Shown: piece after piece, positions 56,251 to 64,000 of the stretch
Position numbering within the stretch: the stretch's first letter is position 1
Layout of the letters: every line of letters starts with the position of its first letter
Source of the DNA: Bacillus sp. AFS037270
GTDB lineage: Bacteria; Bacillota; Bacilli; Bacillales_B; DSM-18226
Assembly: GCF_002585305.1 (NCBI RefSeq)
Contig: NZ_NUNF01000014.1
Coordinates: forward strand, 249,839 to 313,838
DNA: 64,000 nucleotides
Direction of reading: 5' to 3'
The notes under the pieces: model-generated
What the model was told of the DNA's origin: nothing
Databases searched by the model: none
Seen by the model: the letters and a program-made list of their open reading frames with translations, nothing else
Position numbers and translations under genes: made by a program

Positions 56251-57504
56251 TTAATCTAATTCCCAAGTAATTTTAGTTATTTTGACAGTGCAATCCTGAT
56301 AAACGCCATATTGGTAATCATCAAAACTGCCATTTTGACCAGGATCTAAATAAAAAGGATCACCATATGTATAATCCGAACCAAGGGAATCTCCGTTTAT
56401 ATCATAGACTGTATAATAGAGTTTGATGGAGGAAATGGGTACCGTAGCATCATTTTTTAGGTTACCTGTAATATGCAGGTCACCATACTCATCCGTATAA
56501 ACATTTAAATTGTCGACTGTAACAGCGGCGGTATGGTTGTTTAGATCCTCTTGAGCGGCCACCTCTATCGCTTTCTGAATGCGATCCTGCTCAGCCTTCT
56601 CAAAAGCAGTCTGTTTATTTTTAATTCGGTCTTTAAAAGACAGCAGTTTCGTATCGTTCGCTGCATATTCAAGGCCTTTATCGACGGTTGTCATCGCTTC
56701 GGCAAAATTATTCTCACCTAGTTGATTTTCTGCAGTTTTTGTAGTCAATTCAACCACTTTGGCTAAAATTAATCGTTTGACTTCATCCGTTTCTGAAGAA
56801 TTAAGGGAAGATAAAGCATTTAATTTTCCGGCTAGCTCCTCAACTGTATTTAGGTGGTTGATATCTACTTTTATTTTTGCAACTGCCAGTGTAGTTGACT
56901 TTTCTTCCAATTGTTTATTCAGTAGAGTGTAAAGTGGACCTTTTAAGGTTTGTAGGGTTATTCTTAATTTATTAATCTGTGAATCTGCTTTGTCCATTTG
57001 CTGGGTTTTCAGGGAATTAGAAATTTCCTTTAACGAATTCTCTACTTGAATGGCCTTTGTTACTTTTTCTTCATCTTCTATTAAAACTTTATAGTTCGGC
57101 CTTAATGTCTTTGCTTTTTTTAGTGTAGATAGTGCCTTGGTGTATTCGCCTTTTAAGGCATTCTCTTCCGCTTTTTCTTTTAAAGAGGTAACATTTTTAT
57201 TTGTCTCTACCTGATGATTATAGTAGGCATAAGCAGATCCAGCGGAGAGTACCAATGAAAAAATTGGAATGGCAATAGGCCACAATAGGGCGGATTTACT
57301 AAGGTTCCGTTTTTGAACTCGTGTTTCTTCTGCTGTATTCATAGTGAGTACCTGTTGGTCGTTGTTGGGATTCTCTTTTATTCTTTCTTCTACTTGGTCT
57401 CCAACTGATTCTGGTACTGGTTTTACTGCTAATTGTGTCCCGCAATTGGGGCAGAATCGGGCGTCTTCATTATGTATCTTTGTACCGCATTGCTGACAAT
57501 ACAC
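56251..57504 (-). CDS. Zinc-ribbon, single-TM protein with coiled coil and FxLYD domain
   Basis: A 417-residue protein. Residues 1-23 form a zinc ribbon (MYCQQCGTKI...RFCPNCGTQL, four Cys). A TM helix lies at about 72-93. An extracellular helical/TPR-like region (about 95-320) includes KGEYTKALSTLKKAKTLRPN, and the C-terminal ~85 residues (DNLNVYTDEYGDLHITGNLKNDATVPISSIKLYYTVYD...) are an FxLYD-type beta domain. This is a stress-sensor-like architecture with an inside zinc ribbon and an outside binding domain. It is followed by the HtrA-type protease. The role is unknown. Confidence 0.82.
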   Translation of the reverse strand: MYCQQCGTKIHNEDARFCPNCGTQLAVKPVPESVGDQVEERIKENPNNDQQVLTMNTAEETRVQKRNLSKSALLWPIAIPIFSLVLSAGSAYAYYNHQVETNKNVTSLKEKAEENALKGEYTKALSTLKKAKTLRPNYKVLIEDEEKVTKAIQVENSLKEISNSLKTQQMDKADSQINKLRITLQTLKGPLYTLLNKQLEEKSTTLAVAKIKVDINHLNTVEELAGKLNALSSLNSSETDEVKRLILAKVVELTTKTAENQLGENNFAEAMTTVDKGLEYAANDTKLLSFKDRIKNKQTAFEKAEQDRIQKAIEVAAQEDLNNHTAAVTVDNLNVYTDEYGDLHITGNLKNDATVPISSIKLYYTVYDINGDSLGSDYTYGDPFYLDPGQNGSFDDYQYGVYQDCTVKITKITWELD

Positions 57505-57639
57505 CTTCTCATCACTCCTGTAAAATAGGAAATTATAGGTATATTATACTAGTAAAATAAGAAAAGTGTAGAGTCAATAATCATTTTGTGTCATTTTTTG
57601 TTTAAGAAATGATGATAACACTTTGTGTAAGCTCAATAA

Positions 57640-57671
57640 AAAAGCAGAACACGTATAAGCGTTCTGCTTTT
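57640..57671 (-). terminator. Terminator of the TetR gene
   Basis: AAAAAGCAGAACAC pairs with GCGTTCTGCTTTTT, giving T-runs on both strands. Confidence 0.85.
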
Positions 57672-58499
57672 TTAAAAATTATAAAACCGACCAAGTAAAA
57701 AGGAGATCCATTTACAATGCGGATGATTGCGGATATTCTCAATCAGCCCTCTGATGAGAACAGGACGATAGGTTGGCTCCACCAGCTGCTCTTTCAGTAA
57801 AAGTAGTGATTCTTTCTCCACTGATTCCTCCATTTCCTCCATTCTCTGTTCAATAATTTCAAGGATTTGTTCCTTAGTGATCTCTTCATTTATCGAACTT
57901 TTAAACATCTGAATAAGCTCTTCCGAAATAAACGGAACAGTCGTATGCTGCGCAAGCAAGTTTGTTTTTTCCACAAGTGATTGAGACAGCAATTCCAAAT
58001 TGAGCGGGACATGATAAAAGAAAAATAATTGTGAATAGGTGTTCATGAATCCTTTGATACAATACATTAAATCATATTTCGTTTCTCTGACCGCTTCACC
58101 ATATAATTTAGCCAGCATTGAAAGAATGGTTTGGTCGACTAAACGATCATAGAATTGCATTTTTACCAAAAGGTCATTATTAAAGGTGTGGGATTGCTCC
58201 TTCATCAGTAATTTCGCGAAATCTGAGTGCTGATAAGAAGTTTGGAATATGGTGTAATAAAATTTATGTAAAAGTTCGTCCTTGTTTGTATTTCTGACTA
58301 CATAGTCAATATCAGAGGTCAGTTGATTCATGAAGTGGTCAATCAGCGCCAGAATCAATTCGTCCTTCGATTTAAAAGACAAATAAAACGCTCCTTTAGA
58401 AATGCCGCAATGTTCAGTTATCTGTTGAACGGAGGTAGCTTCAAACCCTTGCTTAGCAAAAAGTTCAAGTGCTTTTTCCATAATTAGTTGTTTTTTCAT
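57672..58499 (-). CDS. TetR/AcrR-family repressor of the RND pump
   Basis: A 275-residue regulator starting at the ATG (MKKQLIMEKALELFAKQGFEATSVQQITEHCGISKGAFYLSFKSKDEL) 7 bases after AGGAGC. The first 50 residues are the TetR HTH, the rest a helical ligand-binding domain that is longer than usual (C-terminal Glu-rich helices). It is divergent from the RND pump gene and a palindrome lies between them, so it probably represses both until a pump substrate binds. Confidence 0.88.
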   Translation of the reverse strand: MKKQLIMEKALELFAKQGFEATSVQQITEHCGISKGAFYLSFKSKDELILALIDHFMNQLTSDIDYVVRNTNKDELLHKFYYTIFQTSYQHSDFAKLLMKEQSHTFNNDLLVKMQFYDRLVDQTILSMLAKLYGEAVRETKYDLMYCIKGFMNTYSQLFFFYHVPLNLELLSQSLVEKTNLLAQHTTVPFISEELIQMFKSSINEEITKEQILEIIEQRMEEMEESVEKESLLLLKEQLVEPTYRPVLIRGLIENIRNHPHCKWISFLLGRFYNF

Positions 58500-58529
58500 T
58501 GTACCCGCTCCTAACGTCATTTATTGACA

Positions 58530-58547
58530 AATGACTGGTTGGTCATT
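58530..58547. promoter_or_regulatory. TetR-type operator
   Basis: AATGACTGGTTGGTCATT is an inverted repeat with 6-bp perfect outer arms (AATGAC/GTCATT) between the divergent TetR and RND genes, a typical TetR-family operator. Confidence 0.75.
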
Positions 58548-58594
58548 ATTATAAATAATTGAGCTAAGTAAGTCAATCAAGGGTAGGTGTAACA

Positions 58595-61500
58595 GTGAAA
58601 GGGATAGCGAATTTTGTACTTGGGAATAAACTGGCCGTCTGGCTGCTAACGATTATCATTACTGTATCTGGGATCTATTCAGGTACACGCATGAACATGG
58701 AAACAATCCCTAATATATCGATTCCATACTTGATGGTGACAGGTGTTTATCCGGGGGCCACTCCTGAAAAGGTAATGGAAGATGTATCGATGCCAATCGA
58801 GAAAGCAGCTGAAGGTCTTGATCATGTAAAATCGGTACAATCCAATTCATATTCGAACATGTCAAGTATTCAGGTCGAATATGAATACGGTATCGACATG
58901 GACGAGGCAAAGCGTGCCTTGAAATCAGCATTAGATGACGTGAAGTTACCAGATGGAGCACAAGAACCAAAGGTTACGGCCATCAGTATGAACATGATGC
59001 CGGTTGTGGCTCTCAGTGTGAGCAGTTCAAAAGAAGATATTGTAGATTTAACTTCAACCGTAGAAGATATTCTACTTCCGAAGATTGAAAAAATCGATGG
59101 AGTGGCGTCTGCCACTATTACAGGCCAGCATATCGATGAAGTTGACCTTACCTATAACCAACCCAAATTGAAAGAATTTGGTCTAACGGAAGATAAAATG
59201 AAACAAATGATTCAAGCCAGCAATATGGCGGTTTCTTTAGGCCTTTATCAGTTTAAAGAAGGTGAGCAGGCTGTTGCAATTGACGGCAAATATATGACCG
59301 CGGATGAATTGAAAAATACGATCATTCCTGTCACACCGACTAAAACACGTCCATCCCCATTTGTGAAATTAAGTGATATTGCAAAAATTGAAACTGTGGG
59401 TAAAGTGCAGTCCGTTTCCCGGACCAATGGGAAAGAAGCAATTGCGATTCAAATCGTGAAAGAGCAGCGTGCCAACACGGTTGATGTCGTTAACAGTGTC
59501 AAGGATTTGGTGAAAGAGCAAAAGTCAAAAATCGATGGTCTACATATTGATGTGACTCTTGACCAAGGTAAACCAATTCAAGAATCCATCTCCACCATGG
59601 TGGAAAAAGCTGTATTTGGCGGTTTCATTGCCGTATTGATTATCTTATTATTTTTAAGAAGCTTTAAATCAACGATTACGTCGATTATCTCGATACCAGT
59701 GTCAATTTTCATGGCGTTACTGATTCTCCACTGGCTCGATATTACGCTTAATATTATGACACTTGGAGCGATTACGGTAGCAATCGGCCGGGTCATCGAT
59801 GACTCAATCGTTGTCGTAGAAAATATTTATCGCCGCTTGCATTTAAAAGAAGAGAAATTAAATGGCCGCGCCCTTGTGCGTGAAGCGACGATTGAAATGT
59901 TTAAACCTATTTTATCTTCGACATTAGTAACGGTTGCGGTATTCGCACCATTGATTTTTGTAGGTGGAATGGTTGGTGAGTTGTTTGCACCGTTTGCTTT
60001 AACGATGACATTTGCGCTGGGTGCTTCGTTACTCGTCGCGATTACGGTTGTACCGGCACTGTCACATACCTTATTTAAGAAAAAGTTATATGGGGAAAAG
60101 ACAGGAAAACGTCATAAAGAAGTCGGTGAGTTAGCGAAATGGTATAAGTGGGCGCTTGAAAAGGCCCTTAATCATAAAGTCATTACGTCCATCATTGCAG
60201 TTGTGTTATTAGCCGGCAGTCTGGCGTTAACGCCATTAATCGGCTTCAGCTTTATGGGAAGTGAAGAAGATAAGGTCATGTATTTAACTTATACACCTAA
60301 AGCAGGTGAGTTAAAGGATGAGACTCTAGAGAACGTTAAATACGTTGAAGATAAGATGATGAAACGTGACGATATTGATATTGTTCAGATATCGGTGACC
60401 GATAAAGCGGACACATCCACTGCCATGTTTGGCGGCAGCGGTGGCGGGGGCTTAATGTATCTGATTTTTGACCCGGATACTAAGGATTTCCCTAAGGTTA
60501 AGAATGAAATAGAGGACTACCTGAAGAACCTTGGCCAATCAGGTAAATGGAAGAGCCAAAACTTTGGTGCAACGTCCGTTGGTTCCAATGAAGTCAGCTA
60601 CACCATCTATAGTGAAAATCTTGATAAACTCTACCAATCGGTTGATAAGGTTGAAAAGGTATTGAAGAAGGATAAAGGTCTTAAGGATGTTACTTCTAGT
60701 GCAGAAGATCCTTATGTCGAATACACCTTTAAAGTAGCACAGAATGATTTGATTAAATATGGGTTAACCACAGGTCAGCTTGTGATGATGTTGAACCCGA
60801 CGAAGACACAGGATGTGTTAACGACGATCGAGAAAAACGGTGAATCCCTGGATGTTATCGTTCAGCAAGAGCAGTCGAAACAGCCGGCATCGATTGATGA
60901 AATGTTAAAAACTCCAGTCCCAACAGCGATGGGTACGACTGTGCCGCTTTCACAACTTGTAAAAGTGGAAAAAGGGACTACATTAAATACACTGGCACGC
61001 AGCAAGGGTGAGTACTATGCAAGTGTTTCTGGAACTATCCTTGATAAGGATGTTAAAAAGGTAACCGATAGACTCAAGGAAGAAGTGGATAAACTTGATT
61101 TGCCAAAAGGTGTTACGGTCGGCACTGCAGGTGTGCAGGCGGACATGACGGATACCTTTACGCAGCTTGGTGTTGCGATGCTAGCGGCGATTGCGATCGT
61201 GTACTTCATTCTTGTGGTAACCTTCCGTGAAGGTGTCGCACCGTTTGCGATTCTGTTCTCGTTACCGTTCGCGGTAATCGGTTCGTTTGTCGGTCTATTA
61301 ATTGCCGGTGAGACGATTTCGGTTTCGGTTATGATGGGTCTCTTGATGTTGATTGGTATTGTCGTAACGAATGCGATTGTACTCGTGGACCGAATTATTC
61401 ATATGGAACGTGATGGATTGACGATGCGTCAAGCGGTACTGGAAGCGGGTGCGACCCGTTTACGTCCAATCCTGATGACTGCGATTGCTACAGTCGGTGC

Positions 61501-61678
61501 GTTGATCCCGTTAGCGCTCGGTTCAGGCGGAGGCGGTTTAATCTCGAAAGGACTTGGAATTACCGTTATTGGCGGTTTAACAAGTTCGACGTTGTTAACA
61601 TTGTTCGTGGTTCCGATTGTTTATGAGGTATTATCGAAGTTATTTAAGAAAAATCGACGTGAAGAACAAGAAAACTAA
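58595..61678 (+). CDS. RND efflux permease (SwrC/AcrB family)
   Basis: A 1027-residue HAE-type RND pump with 12 helices and two large extracytoplasmic loops. NKLAVWLLTIIITVSGIYSGTRMNMETIPNISIPYLMV begins it; TM4 holds GRVIDDSIVVVENIYRR with the proton-relay Asp pair, and GGGGLISKGLG and GATRLRPILMTAIATVGALIPLAL lie near the end. It resembles B. subtilis SwrC (YerP), which exports surfactin and confers resistance to some antimicrobials. GTG start after GGTGT. No membrane fusion gene is adjacent, as is usual for Gram-positive RND pumps. Confidence 0.93.
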   Translation: MKGIANFVLGNKLAVWLLTIIITVSGIYSGTRMNMETIPNISIPYLMVTGVYPGATPEKVMEDVSMPIEKAAEGLDHVKSVQSNSYSNMSSIQVEYEYGIDMDEAKRALKSALDDVKLPDGAQEPKVTAISMNMMPVVALSVSSSKEDIVDLTSTVEDILLPKIEKIDGVASATITGQHIDEVDLTYNQPKLKEFGLTEDKMKQMIQASNMAVSLGLYQFKEGEQAVAIDGKYMTADELKNTIIPVTPTKTRPSPFVKLSDIAKIETVGKVQSVSRTNGKEAIAIQIVKEQRANTVDVVNSVKDLVKEQKSKIDGLHIDVTLDQGKPIQESISTMVEKAVFGGFIAVLIILLFLRSFKSTITSIISIPVSIFMALLILHWLDITLNIMTLGAITVAIGRVIDDSIVVVENIYRRLHLKEEKLNGRALVREATIEMFKPILSSTLVTVAVFAPLIFVGGMVGELFAPFALTMTFALGASLLVAITVVPALSHTLFKKKLYGEKTGKRHKEVGELAKWYKWALEKALNHKVITSIIAVVLLAGSLALTPLIGFSFMGSEEDKVMYLTYTPKAGELKDETLENVKYVEDKMMKRDDIDIVQISVTDKADTSTAMFGGSGGGGLMYLIFDPDTKDFPKVKNEIEDYLKNLGQSGKWKSQNFGATSVGSNEVSYTIYSENLDKLYQSVDKVEKVLKKDKGLKDVTSSAEDPYVEYTFKVAQNDLIKYGLTTGQLVMMLNPTKTQDVLTTIEKNGESLDVIVQQEQSKQPASIDEMLKTPVPTAMGTTVPLSQLVKVEKGTTLNTLARSKGEYYASVSGTILDKDVKKVTDRLKEEVDKLDLPKGVTVGTAGVQADMTDTFTQLGVAMLAAIAIVYFILVVTFREGVAPFAILFSLPFAVIGSFVGLLIAGETISVSVMMGLLMLIGIVVTNAIVLVDRIIHMERDGLTMRQAVLEAGATRLRPILMTAIATVGALIPLALGSGGGGLISKGLGITVIGGLTSSTLLTLFVVPIVYEVLSKLFKKNRREEQEN

Positions 61679-61684
61679 GATATG

Positions 61685-61720
61685 GCCCAACAAGATGATG
61701 AGTCTTGTTGGGCTTTTTTT
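61685..61720 (+). terminator. Terminator of the RND gene
   Basis: GCCCAACAAGA pairs perfectly with TCTTGTTGGGC around 7 bases, followed by TTTTTTT. Confidence 0.95.
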
Positions 61721-61888
61721 AGCTAAGAGTCGGTTTTTCGGCGGTTTTTTTGAATTTATCAGCGGTTTGACCCTTTTATCAGCCTTTTTAAAAATAGGTG
61801 CCTAAGGTTTGTTCAATGTGAGTTAAATTTTGTTTCTTACATACATTATATAAAAAGGTTTCCATTTTTTGAAAAGAGGGTGTTGTAG

Positions 61889-62119
61889 ATAACGACCATC
61901 CAAGAAATTGCTGAGGTCCTCACCGGTATTGATCATTCGCTTGCCCCAATCTGGAGCCAAAATGATATCATCAAAAAGAATATAGCCATAAGTTTTGATT
62001 ATTGGTTAGAAGATACCGGGATACCAATCACCTTAGCTGAATTTGTGGAGCAGTATTTGGCGCATGCCGAGTATCTGGGGGAGATGTTTTCGTCTCGTAT
62101 CGAACTAGATAATGGTTGA
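61889..62119 (+). CDS. Unrecognised 76-residue protein with apparent ATA start
   Basis: The frame begins ATA ACG ACC ATC CAA (x-TTIQEIAEVLTGIDHS) 8 bases after AAGAGGG and is bounded upstream by TAG immediately before the ATA. It runs 76 codons through DYWLEDTGIPITLAEFVEQY and ends DNG, TGA. There is no in-frame ATG, GTG or TTG before codon 53. Composition is soluble, acidic and helical, and a strong terminator follows. Either translation starts at ATA, or an original ATG has mutated and the gene is decaying. No family recognised. Confidence 0.5.
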   Translation: MTTIQEIAEVLTGIDHSLAPIWSQNDIIKKNIAISFDYWLEDTGIPITLAEFVEQYLAHAEYLGEMFSSRIELDNG

Positions 62120-62128
62120 TTTTACAGG

Positions 62129-62160
62129 GAGAAGTGTTCAAAGCACTTCTCTTTTTATTT
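62129..62160 (+). terminator. Terminator after the ATA-start gene
   Basis: GAGAAGTG pairs with CACTTCTC around TTCAAAG, followed by TTTTTATTTTA. Confidence 0.9.
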
Positions 62161-62311
62161 TAGTTTTTAATAAAAGCGTTTTCTTTATAAAAAGTCCTAC
62201 CTTTTTAGTATTTCTTCTAGTAAACTACCACTTTTGTCGGATGTTCTTTTGTCGAAAATTGCATTAATATGACTATTGAAGTAAATAAAGGAAAGGTAGG
62301 AATTATTAAAA

Positions 62312-63880
62312 GTGAAGAAAAATTTAGTAACAGCCGCTGCAACTGCCGGGCTCGTTCTTACTGCTTTTGGGGCCACAGCAAGTGCACAGGAACCCGCATA
62401 TACGGTTCAGCCAGGAGACAGCCTTTGGAAAATTTCTCAATCAAATCATGTGACTATAAATCAATTAAAAGAGTGGAATGCTCTATCAGGTGATACAATC
62501 TACGTCAATCAAAAGCTATCACTTACTTACACGGTAAAAAAAGGTGATAGTCTTTGGGCGATTGCAAGAGATAATGGTACAAGTGTAAGTGAATTAAAAC
62601 GCTTAAATGGCATGACATCAAGTTTCCTTCGTGCTGGCCAGCAATTGAAGGTAGCAGAAACGAGTGTAAGTGGTTCTTCTTATACCGTTCAAAAAGGTGA
62701 TTCGCTTTCAGTGATAGGAGCTCGTTTTAATGTAACTGTTCCTCAGCTTAAATCTATGAATCAATTAACCTCTGACACTATTTATGCTGGGCAGACGTTA
62801 AATGTGAGTAGTAATGGGGATAATACTAGCACTGTGGCTAAGTCAGATTCAGTTACAACTGGAAGTACTGCGACCCCTTCAAGTGTGGGAACAACTGGAG
62901 GTGCTAAGGCAACATCAAGTGTGGCAACAACTGGAGGCACTGCAACACCTTCAAATACTACAGTACCTGAAAAGGCACCAGTAACACCGGCAACACCGGC
63001 AACATCTGCAACACCGACAACACCGGCAACATCAGCAGCACCGGCAACACCAGCAGCACCGGCAACATCAGCAACACCGGCAGCACCAGGAACACCAGCA
63101 GCACCGGCAACATCAGCAGCACCGGCAACATCAGCAACACCGGCAACATCAGCAACACCAGCAGCACCGGCAACACCAGCAGCACCGGCAACATCAGCAG
63201 CACCGGCAACATCAGCAACATCAGCAGCACCGGCACCATCAGCAGCACCAGCAACACCGGCAGCACCAGCAACATCAGCAGCACCGGCAAAACCAGCAAC
63301 ACCGGCAGCACCAGCAACATCAGCAGCACCGGCAAAACCAGCAACACCGGCAACATCAGCAGCACCGGCAACATCAGAGAAAGCACCAGTAACATCCGGA
63401 TCAACAGCAACACCAGAAAAAGCACCAACAACATCAGAATCAACTGCAGCGTCTAATCCAGCAGCAGTTCAAAAGCCAGCAACTTCTACTGAAGCAGTAC
63501 AAAAACCGGCAACGGCATCTACTTCAGTTGTTGAAGGAGTTATCGCTGAGGCTCAAAAATATATCGGTTCCCCATATAAATGGGCAGGAAATACTCCAGC
63601 AGGATTCGATTGCAGTGGCTTTACCGTATACGTATTTAATAAAGTAGGAATCTCTCTACCACGAACAGCAGCAACACAATGGGATGCGGCAACACCAGTC
63701 AGTTCGCCACGAGTGGGTGACCTTGTCTTCTTTGAAACCTATAAAGTCGGACCATCCCATGTTGGAATCTATTTAGGAAACAACAAATTCATCAGTGCGG
63801 CATCAACGGGAGTAGTCATCTCTGATATGACTTCTTCTTATTGGAAAACTAGATACCTAGGTGCAAAATCACCTTATTAA
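62312..63880 (+). CDS. LysM/NlpC-P60 peptidoglycan endopeptidase
   Basis: A 522-residue secreted cell-wall hydrolase of the LytE/LytF (CwlO-type) family. The signal peptide is about residues 1-26 ([20 protein letters not shown]). Three LysM domains follow (31-74, 74-118, 127-170; [39 protein letters not shown]). A low-complexity Ala/Pro/Thr/Ser linker covers about 190-395. The C-terminal NlpC/P60 domain has Cys434 in DCSGFTV, His483 in PSHVGIY and a further polar residue downstream. It should cleave D-Glu-meso-DAP bonds in stem peptides during cell separation. GTG start with AAAGG upstream. Confidence 0.95.
   Translation: MKKNLVTAAATAGLVLTAFGATASAQEPAYTVQPGDSLWKISQSNHVTINQLKEWNALSGDTIYVNQKLSLTYTVKKGDSLWAIARDNGTSVSELKRLNGMTSSFLRAGQQLKVAETSVSGSSYTVQKGDSLSVIGARFNVTVPQLKSMNQLTSDTIYAGQTLNVSSNGDNTSTVAKSDSVTTGSTATPSSVGTTGGAKATSSVATTGGTATPSNTTVPEKAPVTPATPATSATPTTPATSAAPATPAAPATSATPAAPGTPAAPATSAAPATSATPATSATPAAPATPAAPATSAAPATSATSAAPAPSAAPATPAAPATSAAPAKPATPAAPATSAAPAKPATPATSAAPATSEKAPVTSGSTATPEKAPTTSESTAASNPAAVQKPATSTEAVQKPATASTSVVEGVIAEAQKYIGSPYKWAGNTPAGFDCSGFTVYVFNKVGISLPRTAATQWDAATPVSSPRVGDLVFFETYKVGPSHVGIYLGNNKFISAASTGVVISDMTSSYWKTRYLGAKSPY
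62970..63400 (+). repeat. Low-complexity coding repeat (Ala/Pro/Thr/Ser linker)
   Basis: About 430 bp made of 9-bp units GCACCGGCA, GCAACACCA and GCAACATCA in changing order, encoding APA, ATP and ATS triplets, with AKPAT variants. It forms an extended wall-spanning linker, prone to length change by slippage or recombination. Confidence 0.9.
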
Positions 63881-63896
63881 TGGTGCCTGACACCGA

Positions 63897-63932
63897 AAGC
63901 CCTACAAGTATATTGCTTGTAGGGTTTTTGTG
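63897..63932 (+). terminator. Terminator of the LysM hydrolase gene
   Basis: CCCTACAAG pairs with CTTGTAGGG around a 7-base loop, followed by TTTTTGTGTTT. Just before it GGTGCCTGACACC (63882-63894) is a short palindrome common as an interspersed motif in Bacillus. Confidence 0.9.
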
Positions 63933-64000
63933 TTTAAATGGAACACCCTGGGTTAATGTCAGTGAGCGGATTCTGCCCGCTTCACTAGAAAATACTCAGA

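Noticed and set aside
62958..63443. 161-codon minus-strand frame rich in Leu/Val
   Set aside because: It is the antisense shadow of the Ala/Pro/Thr/Ser repeat in the LysM hydrolase; low complexity and no ribosome site.

Overview
The window comes from a low-GC, endospore-forming Bacillaceae bacterium, most like Bacillus or Neobacillus. The reasons are: a low-GC sequence with strong AGGAGG-type ribosome binding sites and many TTG/GTG starts; spore-coat-type genes beside adhB; an SR1P-like peptide; a T-box leader; a Rex operator, cre-like boxes and a LicR-type regulator; and gene orders matching the Bacillus subtilis exu (yjmD-uxuA-uxuB-exuT), yra/adhB and lic loci. The assignment is inferred from gene content; no rRNA or tRNA gene was seen.

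Layout. 1-6.3 kb: a carbohydrate catabolic cluster with a split transketolase (left subunit cut by the window edge), an SDR dehydrogenase, a GntR/FadR regulator, an anion-type MFS symporter, a second-type pfkA, a 48-residue SR1P-like gene and an rpiB-like isomerase. 6.4-8.7 kb: an MFS carrier and L-lactate dehydrogenase under a perfect Rex palindrome. 8.9-15.3 kb: an accessory stretch with small membrane proteins, a DUF3231 protein, a royal-jelly-type beta-propeller, a broken membrane-protein gene, a broken tyrosine recombinase, a nickel/cobalt permease, and six 52-bp tandem repeats. 15.3-20.6 kb: hexuronate catabolism with its GntR regulator. 20.8-27 kb: a 5-oxoproline (pyroglutamate) salvage locus (IclR regulator, PxpABC, a two-subunit DUF969/DUF979 transporter, pyroglutamyl peptidase). 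27.1-33.6 kb: a MocR-type regulator, an EAL-PAS-PAS-histidine kinase fusion, an EamA exporter and a cytoplasmic alpha-amylase. 33.8-36.2 kb: adhB with two divergent pairs of spore-coat-like genes. 36.6-39.9 kb: brnQ and a T-box-controlled amino acid permease. 40-45.5 kb: a cellobiose/lichenan-type PTS operon with its PRD regulator. 45.6-50.8 kb: a copper amine oxidase locus with AraC regulator, Met-rich membrane protein and APC permease. 50.9-54.9 kb: HAD hydrolase, unknown small proteins and gltT. 55-57.5 kb: an HtrA-type protease overlapping a zinc-ribbon membrane protein. 57.6-61.7 kb: TetR plus RND efflux pump. 61.9-63.9 kb: a small gene with an apparent ATA start, and a LysM/NlpC-P60 cell-wall hydrolase.

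Most of the window is ordinary Bacillaceae metabolism in which transporter, enzymes and regulator sit together, with visible operators (Rex, cre-like sites, GntR palindromes, LicR-like and TetR-like palindromes, T-box). The least ordinary items are the repeats and the odd genes: a family of GGGGACGGTTCTC palindromes that supplies the C-terminal codons of two proteins, the 52-bp palindromic tandem array, a three-way-junction-like structured sequence near 9.5 kb, the SR1P-like gene inside a sugar operon, the EAL/histidine-kinase fusion, and genes whose best start is not ATG/GTG/TTG. Start codons were revised from the longest open frames where a ribosome binding site pointed to an internal start.
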